Program-made: the position numbers and the translations under genes
In this document: positions 1 to 11,042 of the stretch, one piece after another
Layout of the letters: every line of letters begins with the position of its first letter
Position numbering within the stretch: position 1 is the stretch's first letter
The notes under the pieces: model-generated
What the model saw: the letters and a program-made list of their open reading frames with translations, nothing else
Told to the model about the DNA's origin: nothing
Databases searched by the model: none
Source: Stictocephala bisonia
Lineage: Eukaryota; Arthropoda; Insecta; Hemiptera; Membracidae
NCBI GenBank assembly: GCA_035578905.1
Contig: JAQJVL010000057.1
Span: 930,001-994,000 of the forward strand
Direction of reading: 5' to 3'
Length of the DNA stretch: 64,000 bases

Positions 1-721
1 GACATCTTTTTTTATCCAGTTAGCCATAACATGAGCTAGTAAAATAAGACATCTTTTTTTATCCAGTTAGCCATAACATGAGCTAGTAAAATAAGACATC
101 TTTTTTTATCGAGTTAGCCATATTTTGAGCTAGTAAAATAAGACATCATTTTTTATCCAGTTAGCCTTATCTTGAGCTAGTAAAATAAGACATCTTTTTT
201 TATCGAGTTAGCCATATCTTGAGCTAGTAAAATAAGACATCTTTTTTATCCAGTTAGCCATAACTTGAGCTAGTAAAATAAGACATCTGTTTTTATCGAG
301 TTAGCCATATCTTGAGCTAGTAAAATAAGACATATTTTTTTATCCAGTTAGCCATAACTTGAGCTAGTAAAATAAGACATCTTTTTTTATCCAGTTAGCC
401 ATCACTTGAGCTAGTAAAATAAGACATCTTTTTTATCCAGTTAGCCATATCTTGAGCTAGTAAAATAAGACATTTTTTTTTATCGAGTTAGCTATATCTT
501 GAGCTAGTAAAATAAGACATCTTTTTTTATCCAGTTAGCCATATCTTGAGCTAGTAAAATAAGACATTTTTTTTATCGAGTTAGCTATATCTTGAGCTGG
601 TAAAATAAGACATCTTTTTTTATCCAGTTAGCCATATCTTGAGCTAGTAAAATAAGACATTTTTTTTATCGAGTTAGCCATATCTTGAGCTAGTAAAATA
701 AGACATTTTTTTATCGAGCTC
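1..721. repeat. 47-bp tandem array
   Basis: About fifteen head-to-tail copies of a 47-bp AT-rich unit containing GAGCTAGTAAAATAAGACAT followed by a T run. The array starts at the window edge and so probably continues to the left. Copies differ mainly at two places: CCAGTTAGCC versus CGAGTTAGCC, and TAACATG/TAACTTG versus TATCTTG. The two forms partly alternate. The T run varies in length. The last copy breaks off near 721 into unique sequence. No coding potential is visible. Confidence 0.97.
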
Positions 722-1003
722 GTTAAATCGTGATAAATAAGTAAACTAAAGACTTAGAGGAAACGTTATTATTAACTATTAAATAAATTATAAGTAACAA
801 ATAGTGTAAGGAAATCATTATTAGTAGTAAATATATGCTAATTAACTTAAAAAAGCGTTATTGTTTGTAAACAAATTAACAAATAATTTATAAGAGAGAG
901 CCTTGTTAAACAGAAAATAAGAAATAAACGGATAACGTACGGAAAATCATAGTGGTTACGAATAAATAAGTTAGAACAGTTCTTATTTGTCAGGATTTCT
1001 ACA
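722..1003. other. AT-rich unique spacer
   Basis: Very AT-rich, non-repetitive sequence between the 47-bp array and the first SINE fragment. I see no open frame, RNA gene or clear regulatory signal. Confidence 0.6.
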
Positions 1004-1107
1004 ATATATTTATTTATTTAATTCATTTTTAAGGCGTCGATATTTAAGATATGGGCGAATGTAGGTTTCGATTGAGTGTGAGGAATGTAGATGAGCGAAT
1101 GTTGTAT
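1004..1107 (-). mobile_element. 3' fragment of a SINE-like element
   Basis: This stretch matches the left part of the element at 2220-2510: both carry a (TTTA)n tail, then AAGATATGGGCGAAT, then TGTAGATGAGCGAATGT. Read on the minus strand the tail is 3'-terminal, as expected of a retroposed SINE. The tRNA-like head seen in the other copy is missing, so this is a truncated copy. Two diverged copies about 1.2 kb apart show that it is a dispersed repeat. Confidence 0.65.
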
Positions 1108-1254
1108 TAATAAGGAAATAAAAACAATAATAATTTATAGAAAATGTCCCAAATTTTTAAAGTACATTTTTTTTAATTTCTAGTGCAAAGTTTAACCATA
1201 TATTTTGCCTTAAATAATATTTAAAATATTACGTTAGGATTCAATATTCATATT

Positions 1255-1500
1255 GCAGAAGGTCAGTAAGGATATAGCCTAACCCTGTAACAGTGATGGC
1301 GAATGCATACGATGCATCTGTCCCATGCTCAGCAGACTTAGGCCTAAATGCTTGATAAGCGCAATCCCTAGGTAATGCCTGGGCACAGCCCTTTGGTATT
1401 ATCCCCCGTAGTCAAACAGATCTGGCCCATCATTCTACATAGGCCAGTCATAGTGATGGCAAGTACTATCTGTCGACCGCGCTATTACCAAAACAACACG
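1255..1500. other. GC-richer unique block, function unknown
   Basis: A block clearly richer in GC than its surroundings, with no long open frame on either strand. It includes AGTGATGGCGAATGC near 1290 and AGTGATGGCAAGTAC near 1450, which look like diverged direct repeats. It may be an old repeat fragment or a regulatory element. I do not recognise it. Confidence 0.3.
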
Positions 1501-2035
1501 GAAAGTGAAGAATAACATTTTAAAACTAAATCTGAGAAAAATGTAGTGAAATTTAGTGTGTCATTGATGATAAATGGTTGGAAGCATAAAACCATTGAAG
1601 GTTTGTGATACTTAAAATACTAATGAATAGATTACAGAGGAGAGTTTTGGTAAATGTAATACAAACCGAAATTGAGTTGCCAAGGATCCAAACGTTTGTA
1701 TCGCTTACACGTAAGTTTGTAAAGGTTTGAATTAATAGGTTCAAAAACGCTGTGAGAGTAATAAAAGACGTCTTTAGGCTGTGGGTTATTCTGAGTTAAT
1801 TTTGTAAGACAAAGCAAATACTCTTGAATAACCTTTATATCTTTGTCACTAGTTAAATCTCACGTTTGTAATAGGTTGTACCACGCGTGCATAGCAAATT
1901 TCTCGGTATAAGGTATTTTCTTATATCATTACATAATATTATAGAGTACATGGTTCTTGAGAAGTTTCTTATTGGAATTATAATTTAAAACCAATATAAG
2001 TTATGAAACATTCCAATAAATGTTTTAAAGTTTAT

Positions 2036-2172
2036 CCTTTCGATTACGAAGTAATCATTTTCAAACACTCACATCAACTAATACAACAGTTTTTATTTAA
2101 TACTAATATTAATTAAACATTTTGTATTAGTTGTTGTAAGTGTCTGACAATCATTACTTCGTAATCGAAAGG
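2036..2172. mobile_element. Small fold-back MITE
   Basis: A 137-bp inverted repeat. The left end CCTTTCGATTACGAAGTAAT is exactly mirrored by ATTACTTCGTAATCGAAAGG at the right end. The arms continue inward with mismatches (CACTCACATCAACTAATACA against TGTATTAGTTGTTGTAAGTG) to an AT-rich centre. It has no coding capacity. Size and structure fit a non-autonomous MITE. A target-site duplication is not clear: TTTAT lies on the left, and ATAAA on the right only after eight extra bases. Confidence 0.75.
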
Positions 2173-2219
2173 CCGCACGGATAAATTATTGGAAATTATT
2201 TGACAACTTATATCGATTG

Positions 2220-2510
2220 TATTTATTTATTTATTTATTTATTCATAAGACGCCGATCGTCAAGATATGGGCGAATATGGATTTCGAATGAGTGTGATGA
2301 GTGTAGATGAGCGAATGTAGTCGTTGTTACAAACTAAGGCTGACTATTCCTTAGAAAGTGTCATTAATTAATAGCCCAATGACAAATGAACAGCCGGCGG
2401 TTATCAGCTGATCCTTCTCAAAATGTATTTACTCTGATTGGTATCGAACTGAGAACCTTTAGCACATGAAGCTGGGATTGAACCAACTACGCTAAATTAT
2501 ATAGAGTACA
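2220..2510 (-). mobile_element. tRNA-derived SINE
   Basis: On the minus strand the element starts near 2510 with an internal RNA polymerase III promoter. An A-box-like TAGCGTAGTTGG lies at 2494-2483 and a B-box-like AGTTCGATACC at 2450-2440, a spacing typical of tRNA heads. A tRNA-unrelated body follows, which shares its 3' part with the fragment at 1004-1107. The element ends in an (AAATA)-type tail at the left. The head plus body plus simple tail arrangement is the known SINE layout. The source tRNA and the partner LINE cannot be named from sequence alone. Confidence 0.65.
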
Positions 2511-3165
2511 TTTACTAAAAAGTAAAATCAAGTTAAAAGACATAAAATAAAACTACAGGATGTTCTACTCAATAAAAATCTAGGAAACTAAATTGTCAAG
2601 TATGAAAATTAAATCTACTATTTTACGAACGGTTAGCTAAAGTGCTGTAAAACTTTGTGGTAAAATGTGGTAAAGTCAGGCAATATCACTAAAGAATAAA
2701 TTATGACAATTTTGGTTCCCTAAAAATAAAATTTTTAAGGTTAAGCTGGTAGACTAACTTAAATAATTTTATTTGTTTTTTTACACCAAACTGTTTAAAC
2801 TAAGCCCATGAGAATTTTATAAATATTGTTGTCGATTAACATTTAAATGTATTTTGTCTAATGCCTCCGATTGTTTTACAAAATCTTATTAACAAAACAA
2901 TATAGCTGGATCCAAACAACTAAATTTAGTAACTAAAATTAAAGCTTATTTTTTAATATATTGAAACTATCTCAAAGTTTGGTTAGTTGAAATGAAGAAA
3001 CTTTAGTATAACCCTAGATTTGCCTTATTTATTACAGCATTTTTGGATTTTTATAAATACTGATAGTAGTATGATTATAGCCAAAATACAATTGTTTATT
3101 GTATTCGTACAGTCTCAAAACTGTTGAGCAAAAAGTAATTCACAACTCTACAATCTACATTTTTC
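2511..3165. other. AT-rich unique spacer
   Basis: Non-repetitive AT-rich DNA. No coding region, RNA gene or transposon end is supported. Confidence 0.55.
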
Positions 3166-3420
3166 TTAAACAAACGGACGATTTGCACAAGATTTCGTCT
3201 AAACACAGATCAGAATTGACTACTGTATGACGTAATGTAAGCCATTCGCCCCCTTCCACGTTCACGGGTAAGGGCGTCAAATAAATGCAGACACCGCAAA
3301 GCCCTTCAAGTGGCACAAGAATATTGTGGCGATATTTCACTTGGAATCTAATTAAGTCCAACATAAATATCTCGCATTGAGATTTGGGAGATAATTAATT
3401 AGTTATGAGTGAGCGTTATT
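3166..3420. other. Candidate conserved non-coding island
   Basis: A GC-richer block in AT-rich surroundings, with stops in all frames apart from a short 69-codon shadow. It ends in AATTAATTAGTTATGAG, rich in homeodomain-type ATTA cores. The lack of repeats and the mixed composition suggest constrained regulatory DNA, but conservation cannot be tested here. Confidence 0.25.
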
Positions 3421-4003
3421 GCTGAATACTAAGTCCCGCGTGTATTGTGATTTGTGTTATTGGACGCTACGTCAAGTTATTGAGATGTATCACTTGTTTT
3501 TACTTTGTTTTCTACAGTAAAAATGTATTTTTTGTATAGTTTCCATCAATCACGATATGAATTTGTTTAATTTAGTTATTAATACTGAACAATATTGACT
3601 TGAGAAAGATTTTTTATTCTCACTAGTACTTGAAAAGTATTAACAGCGATAACAGATACAATATCTATTAGTAGTTATAGAATGTTACAACCAATGGCGC
3701 GACGATATAAGCCAGCTGCAGCCCTAACAACACATTTAAGTCATGCGTTCTTAGCACGTTTTCTTTCTCTGATTAATAATCTACTTGTTTGATATTCTTA
3801 ATTTAAGTATGAGCCTACTTGATCGTGCTTTTTTTAATTTTTTTCTTGTCTTTTACATGTTTGGTTATAGATTGTTCTTATCACAATATTTCTGTTTTGT
3901 TCTATTGTTCTAACCAATTCAAAATGCTTCAGCAAATAAAAAATTGGTAACACCGCGCGTCTGAGCTACACTAGATGACACTAAGCAATGTTACTAATCC
4001 GAC
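3421..4003. other. Unique spacer
   Basis: Non-repetitive sequence leading into the 39-bp satellite. No gene is recognised. Confidence 0.55.
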
Positions 4004-7000
4004 TGTTCGCACGGTCAATGAACTGTACTAAAACCGTGGGCTGTTCGCACGGCCATTGAACTATTACTACAACCGTGGGCTGTTCGAGTGTTCGCACGGC
4101 CATTGAACTATTACTACAACCGTGGGCTAATCGCACGGTCATTGAACTGTTACTACAACCATGGGCTAATCGCACGGTCATTGAACTATTACTACAACCG
4201 TGGGCTGTTCGCACCGCCATTGAACTATTACTACAACCGTGGGCTGTTCGCACGGCCATTGAACTATTACTACAACCGTGGGCTGTTCGCACGGCCATTG
4301 AACTATTACTACAACCGTGGGCTGTTCGCACGGCCACTGAACTATTACTACAACCGTGGGCTGTTCGCACGGCCATTGAACTATTACTACAACCGTGGGC
4401 TGTTCGCACGGCCATTGAACTATTACTACAACCGTGGGCTGTTCGAGTGTTCGCACGGCCATTGAACTATTACTACAACCGTGGGCTAATCGCACGGTCA
4501 TTGAACTGTTACTACAACCGTGGGCTAATCGCACGGTCATTGAACTATTACTACAACCGTGGGCTGTTCGCAAGGCCATTGAACTATTACTACAACCGTG
4601 GGCTGTTCGCACGGCCATTGAACTATTACTACAACCGTGGGCTGTTCGCACGGCCATTGAACTATTACTACAACCGTGGGCTGTTCGCACGACCATTGAA
4701 CTATTACTACAACCGTGGGCTGTTCGCACGGCCATTGAACTATTACTACAACCGTGAGCTGTTCGAGTGTTCGCACGGCCATTGAACTATTACTACAACC
4801 GTGGGCTAATCGCACGGTCATTGAACTGTTACTACAACCATGGGCTAATCGCACGGTCATTGAACTATTACTACAACCGTGGGCTGTTCGCACGGCCATT
4901 GAACTATTACTACAACCGTGGGCTGTTCGAGTGTTCGCACGGCCATTGAACTATTACTACAACCGTGGGCTAATCGCACGGCCATTGAACTATTACTACA
5001 ACTGTGGGCTGTTCGCACGGCCATTGAACTATTACTACAACCGTGGGCTGTTCGCACGGCCATTGAACTATTACTACAACCATGGGCTGTTCGCATGGCC
5101 ATTGAACTATTACTACAACCATGGGATGTTCGCACGGTCACTGAACTATTACTACAACCGTGGGCTGTTCGCACGGCCATTGAACTATTACTACAACCAT
5201 GGGATGTTCGCACGGTCACTGAACTATTACTACAACCGTGGGCTGTTCGCACGGCCATTGAACTATTACTACAACCGTGGGCTGTTCGCATGGCCATTGA
5301 ACTATTACTACAACCATGGGCTGTTCGCACGGCCATTGCACTATTACTACAACCGTGGGCTGTTCGCACGGCCATTGAACTATTACTACAACCGTGGGCT
5401 GTTCGCACGGCCATTGAACTATTACTACAACCGTGGGCTGTTCGCACGGCCATTGAACTATTACTACAACCGTGGGCTGTTCGCATGGCCATTGAACTAT
5501 TACTACAACCATGGGATGTTCGCACGGTCACTGAACTATTACTACAACCGTGGGCTGTTCGCACGGCCATTGAACTATTACTACAACCGTGGGCTGTTCG
5601 CACGGCCATTGAACTATTACTACAACCATGGGATGTTCGCACGGGCATTGAACTATTACTACAACCGTGGGCTGTTCGCACGGCCATTGAACTATTACTA
5701 CAACCGTGGGCTGTTCGCACGGCCATTGAACTATTACTACAACCGTGGGCTGTTCGCACGGCCACTGAACTATTACTACAACCGTGGGCTGTTCGCACGG
5801 CCATTGAACTATTACTACAACCGTGGGCTGTTCGCACGGTCACTGTACTATTACTACAACCGTGGGCTGTTCGAGTGTTCGCACGGCCATTGAACTATTA
5901 CTACAACCGTGGGCTAATCGCACGGTCATTTAACTGTTACTACAACCGTGGGCTAATCGCACGGTCATTGAACTATTACTACAACCGTGGGCTGTTCGCA
6001 CGGCCATTGAACTATTACTACAACCGTGGGCTGTTCGCACGGCCATTGAACTATTACTACAACCGTGGGCTGTTCGCACGACCATTGAACTATTACTACA
6101 ACCGTGGGCTGTTCGCACGGCCATTGAACTATTACTACAACCGTGAGCTGTTCGAGTGTTCGCACGGCCATTGAACTATTACTACAACCGTGGGCTGTTC
6201 GCACGGCCACTGAACTATTACTACAACCGTGGGCTGTTCGCACGGCCATTGAACTATTACTACAACCGTGGGCTGTTCGCACGGTCACTGTACTATTACT
6301 ACAACCGTGGGCTGTTCGAGTGTTCGCACGGCCATTGAACTATTACTACAACCGTGGGCTAATCGCACGGTCATTTAACTGTTACTACAACCGTGGGCTA
6401 ATCGCACGGTCATTGAACTATTACTACAACCGTGGGCTGTTCGCACGGCCATTGAACTATTACTACAACCGTGGGCTGTTCGCACGGCCATTGAACTATT
6501 ACTACAACCGTGGGCTGTTCGCACGACCATTGAACTATTACTACAACCGTGGGCTGTTCGCACGGCCATTGAACTATTACTACAACCGTGAGCTGTTCGA
6601 GTGTTCGCACGGCCATTGAACTATTACTACAACCGTGGGCTAATCGCACGGTCATTGAACTGTTACTACAACCATGGGCTAATCGCACGGTCATTGAACT
6701 ATTACTACAACCGTGGGCTGTTCGCACGGCCATTGAACTATTACTACAACCGTGGGCTGTTCGCACGGCCATTGAACTATTACTACAACCGTGGGCTGTT
6801 CGCACGGCCAATGAACTATTACTACAACCGTGGGCTGTTCGCACGGCCATTGAACTATTACTACAACCGTGGGCTGTTCGCACGGCCATTGAACTATTAC
6901 TACAACTGTGGGCTGTTCGCACGGCCATTGAACTATTACTACAACCGTGGGCTGTTCGCACGGCCATTGAACTATTACTACAACCATGGGCTGTTCGCAT

Positions 7001-8433
7001 GGCCATTGAACTATTACTACAACCATGGGATGTTCGCACGGTTACTGAACTATGACTACAACCGTGGGCTGTTCGCACGGCCATTGAACTATTACTACAA
7101 CCGTGGGCTGTTCGCATGGCCATTGAACTATTACTACAACCATGGGGTGTTCGCACGGTCACTGAACTATTACTACAACCGTGGGCTGTTCGCACGGCCA
7201 TTGAACTATTACTACAACCGTGGGCTGTTCTCACGGCCATTGAACTATTACTACAACCATGGGCTGTTCGCATGGCCATTGAACTATTACTACAACCATG
7301 GGCTGTTCGCACGGTCACTGAACTATTACTACAACCGTTGGCTGTTCGCACGGCCATTGAACTATTACTACAACCATGGGATGTTTGCACGGTCACTGAA
7401 CTATTACTACAACCGTGGGCTGTTCGCACGGCCATTGAACTATTACTACAATTGTGGGCTGTTCGCAGGGCCATTGAACTATTACTACAACCGTCGGCTG
7501 TTCGCACGGCCATTGAACTATTACTACAACCGTGGGCTGTTCGCACGGCCACTGAACTATTACTACAACCGTGGGCTGTTCGCATGGCCATTGAACTATC
7601 ACTACAACCATGGGATGTTCGCACGGTCATTGAACTATTACTACAACCGTGGGCTGTTCGCACAGCCATTGAACTATTACTACAACCGTGGGCTGTTCGC
7701 ACGGCCATTGAACTATTACTACAACCGTGGGCTGTTCGCACGGCCACTGAACTATTACTACAACCGTGGGCTGTTCGCACGGCCATTGAACTATTACTAC
7801 AACCATGGGCTGTTCGCATGGCCATTGAACTATTACTACAACCATGGGATGTTCGCACGGCCATTGAATTATTACTACAACCGTGGGCTGTTCGCATGGC
7901 CATTGAACTATTACTACAACCATGGGATGTTCGCACGGTCACTGTACTATTACTACAACCGTGGGCTGTTCGCACGGGCATTGAACTATTACTACAACCA
8001 TGGGATGTTCGCACGGTCACTGTACTATTACTACAACCGTGGGCTGTTCGCACGGGCATTGAACTATTACTACAACCATGGGATGTTCGCACGGTCACTG
8101 TACTATTACTACAACCGTGGGCTGTTCGCACGGGCATTGAACTATTACTACAACCGTGGGCTGTTCGCACGGTCACTGTACTATTACTACAACCGTGGGC
8201 TGTTCGCACGGGCATTGAACTATTACTACAACCATGGGATGTTCGCACGGTCACTGTACTATTACTACAACCGTGGGCTGTTCGCATGGCCATTGAATTA
8301 TTACTACAACAATGGGATGTTCGCACTGTCACTGTACTATTACTACAACCGTGGGCTGTTCGCATGGCCATTGAACTATTACTACAACCGTGGGCTGTTC
8401 GCACGGTCATTGAACTAGTACTAAAACCGTGGG
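4004..8433. repeat. 39-bp satellite array with higher-order structure
   Basis: About 110 copies of a 39-bp unit, for example GGGCTGTTCGCACGGCCATT followed by GAACTATTACTACAACC. The unit is exactly 13 codons and several frames lack stops, which produces long open frames on both strands; none is a plausible protein. Occasional units carry an 8-bp duplication (TTCGAGTGTTCGCACGG; near 4083, 4441, 4760, 4925, 5869, 6150, 6314 and 6595). These mark higher-order blocks, and the 5869-6149 block reappears at 6314-6594 with the same rare ATTTAACTG variant. Many variants are CG to CA or TG changes. The first copy (4004-4042) and the last are the most diverged. Confidence 0.97.
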
Positions 8434-8831
8434 CTAATCGGGGTTTCTGAACTGTTACTAAAGAACGGACTGTCGCACAGTGACTTAACCTATTCCTTGT
8501 TCCTACGGTTTCTGAACTGTTACATAACTACGGACTGTCGCACGGTGACTGAACTGTTATTAACCTATTCCTTGTTCCCACGGTTTCTGAACTGTTACTA
8601 AACTACGGACTGTCGCATGGTGACTGAACTGTTATTAACCTATTCCTTGTTCCCACTGTTTCTGAACTGTTACTAAACTACGGACTGTCGCACGGTGACT
8701 GAACTGTTATTAACCTATTCCTTGTTCCTACGGTTTCTGAACTGTTACTAAACTACGGACTGTTGCATGGTGACTGAACTGTTATTAACCTATTCCTTGT
8801 TCCCACGGTTTCTGAACTGTTACTAAACCGT
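8434..8831. repeat. 75-bp tandem array, diverged dimer of the 39-bp unit
   Basis: About five copies at a 75-bp period (GGTTTCTG at 8507, 8582, 8657 with one change, 8732 and 8807). Each unit holds two halves resembling the neighbouring 39-mer: CTGTCGCACGGTGACTGAAC and TTGTTCCCACGGTTTCTGAA, each followed by TGTTA(T/C)TAA. It abuts the 39-bp array directly. The simplest reading is an older, diverged array edge in which a two-unit variant became the repeating unit. Confidence 0.9.
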
Positions 8832-9367
8832 ATATTTTCTACTTATGTTTTTATAGGCCTTAATCTGTTAGAGTTCATAAGGTATAAAATCAATACTAAC
8901 GGAAAAATAACATGTAGATTATAATAAATGTCAAATTGAAAATTGATTTTTTCGTATTTTAAGATTGAAGTTATTTCCAACTGTAGATAAGTATAAATAA
9001 TTGTGCATTTAGTATTATGTAGTGGTAATCATAAACGTAAATTTCAAGTATGAAATCGCAAAACTTAGCTAAAAGGTCTTATAGTAAACTTTGAACCTTA
9101 TTTTATCTGTCATCGTTAACTTTTACTAGCAAAATGAAAAAAACCCTTCCCTCACAATATTTATGTCTATTTGTTGCTAATGTATTAAATCTTCTAAATT
9201 TTACGATGGCTATTGATAATAAATAAATAGTAATAATACATTTTCCTTCTCTATTTATTACAATTATTATTTATTTAACATATTATTGTCAAGGAATTAA
9301 ATATATTTCGCGCTTTATTATTGTAGATTCGCTAGTCTCAATTCTCCCCCTATCTCCAAATGTTATT
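8832..9367. other. AT-rich unique spacer
   Basis: Non-repetitive AT-rich DNA after the satellite. No feature is supported. Confidence 0.55.
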
Positions 9368-9790
9368 TCAATGATTTTTTATTTGTTTACACAATCCATA
9401 ACTAGCAACAGAAACAATTAGGCTGTCATACATACAGTCTGGACCTTTTCCACATCCTGATTTTCTGTTTTCGTGATATTCAATTAATTTCAACGTCTCT
9501 GAAATGAATATTTTTACAAGTTGATGAGGAGAGGGTTGGCAGGTGAAACGGCCCCCCGGAGTATCACTGGGTAAATAAAACTCTACAGCCAGCGACAAAG
9601 TGTGAAATGGAAGATACGCCGGGCGCATTTTAATGCGATGCCCCGCGATTAACGGGCGTGCGAGACTGAATAGCAATTGAGGTATCAGATTCAGACGTGC
9701 CTCCTCCCTCCACGTTCGCTCTCGATTGAGTGGTAAACCTGTAGCGGAGATCTTATTGATAGTTTGGTCCACCCATTCCCCATAGATTAT
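9368..9790. other. Candidate conserved non-coding island
   Basis: A markedly GC-richer block with a 134-codon minus-strand open frame that has no recognisable domain, signal peptide or splice context. It contains GCGATTAACGGGCGTGC and ATGCGATGCCCCGCGATTAA, plus other ATTA cores, giving it the look of regulatory DNA rather than an exon. An unknown protein exon cannot be excluded. Confidence 0.25.
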
Positions 9791-10230
9791 TGATCTGTGC
9801 AGGGATCTTATCAGACAAGAGTAAAAGTGAGTCAGACCAGTACGGTAGGTAGAAATTACTTATAAAAACTAACAGTAAATCACAGGATTTTATTTTTTAC
9901 ATTCTAAATTATTTACAACAAATATAAACTATGATAAACTAAAAGCATTCCAATTTGGTGTTTAAAGTTATCTTCACTGGAACCTTTTTTTCTTCTAAGA
10001 ACTGAACATTTTAAATTTTTATTACAACTTAAACCGAAGATAAAATTAAAAAAAACTATGAACACCTTGTATATATATTCTGCGTTTTAATATGTGACTT
10101 CGTTAAGGATTCTAAACACAATTTTATGAATATTGCCATTGAAGTAAAATGAATTCATATTTTGTAACTCTAAAACATATTCCATCAGCTTATGTTTACT
10201 AAATAAGAATTTGTATTACAATGCTGTATT
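9791..10230. other. AT-rich unique spacer
   Basis: Non-repetitive AT-rich sequence; nothing recognisable. Confidence 0.5.
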
Positions 10231-10233
10231 TAC

Positions 10234-10380
10234 TTGAATATCTGCCTCGTGGCCCGGTTCCCAATCAACATGCGGCCCGCGGTCTCCCCAATTCCTCTCT
10301 ATCCAACTGGCCCCTTTCCGCTTATCGCCGATTTCCTGTCCACTTTTATCGCCCTACTTTTGTTAAGTTTGCTTTCTTGT
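10234..10380. other. GC-rich island upstream of a microexon candidate
   Basis: A pyrimidine-rich, GC-rich block (about 10240-10350) immediately upstream of the splice acceptor at 10421-10422. Such blocks often flank regulated cassette exons in insects, but there is no direct proof here. The 67-codon open frame across it looks like a chance frame. Confidence 0.25.
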
Positions 10381-10422
10381 CACCATTGTGAAGAAATGTT
10401 GATGAGTTTATTTGTGTTTCAG

Positions 10423-10467
10423 GTGCGTTGCAGCTGACTTAATCAGAGAGCTATTCGATCGACCAAG
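10423..10467 (+). CDS. Candidate 45-nt coding microexon
   Basis: A good acceptor (TTTATTTGTGTTTCAG, AG at 10421-10422) is followed by 45 nt and then AAG|GTATAG at 10468. Of the three frames only one is open; it reads CVAADLIRELFDRP, a credible amphipathic peptide with strong codon-like composition. The length is a multiple of three, so the exon could be included or skipped without a frame change. Against it: the donor lacks G at +5, no flanking exon is recognisable in the window, and an alternative acceptor (TTGCAG, ending 10432) exists inside it. I do not recognise the parent protein. Confidence 0.3.
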
Positions 10468-10763
10468 GTATAGTCGATTTTATTAAGTGTTTATAATTAG
10501 TTTAATTGTAAAATATAACTAATATATATTGAAAAGCTCATATAAATAATATTCAATTAAAAGAGACTTAGTATTATTTTTTACCACTTTACAGTTTTAA
10601 AAAATTAATTCATTTTTTCATAGATTTTTAAATGACAGGAACAATGTTTGTATCCTTTTATAAACAAGGGTTAAATAAATTAATGTATTACGTATTACTT
10701 CTGTTTATATTGTCAAAAAACACTCAATAATCTTAGAACTTAGGCTAAAGCGGCCGGTGTCAT

Positions 10764-11042
10764 AACTAGAATCTACAATTTCCGGTGACAACCGCGTCAA
10801 GGTACTATCTACAATATTTACAAGATGACCAGACGTTTCGCCCATATTGTGATGTGGCATCCTCAGTGGTTTCTCTGAGACTCTCAGAGAATCTCAGAGT
10901 TTTCTCTGAGTGGTTTCTCTGAGAGTCTCAGAGAAACCACTGAGGATGCCATATCACAGTATGGGCGAAACGTCTGGTCATCTTGTAAATATTGTAGATA
11001 GTACCTTGACGCGGTTGTCACCGGAAATTGTAGATTCTAGTT
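10764..11042. mobile_element. Near-perfect 128-bp-arm palindrome
   Basis: Two 128-bp arms (10764-10891 and 10915-11042) are reverse complements with about two mismatches, separated by a 23-bp spacer that is itself partly self-complementary (CTCAGAG...CTCTGAG). Each arm carries, pointing outward from the centre, CTGAGGATGCC, a short stem-loop, and GGGCGAAACGTC. The order CTGANGA, stem, GAAA resembles the hammerhead ribozyme core known from Penelope-like retroelements. The palindrome may thus be two head-to-head ends of such an element, or a fold-back transposon. There is no coding capacity and no obvious target duplication. Confidence 0.8.

Noticed and set aside
3981..8450. Many open frames of up to 666 codons on both strands (13-residue repeats such as LFARPLNYYYNRG or MAVRTAHGCSNSS)
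   Set aside because: The unit is 39 bp, so any stop-free frame stays open through the array. Frames overlap on both strands, have no splice or start context, and are interrupted exactly where an 8-bp insertion changes phase.
9368..9772. 134-codon minus-strand frame as a gene
   Set aside because: No domain, signal peptide, membrane segment or splice signals; the GC-rich island explains the lack of stops.
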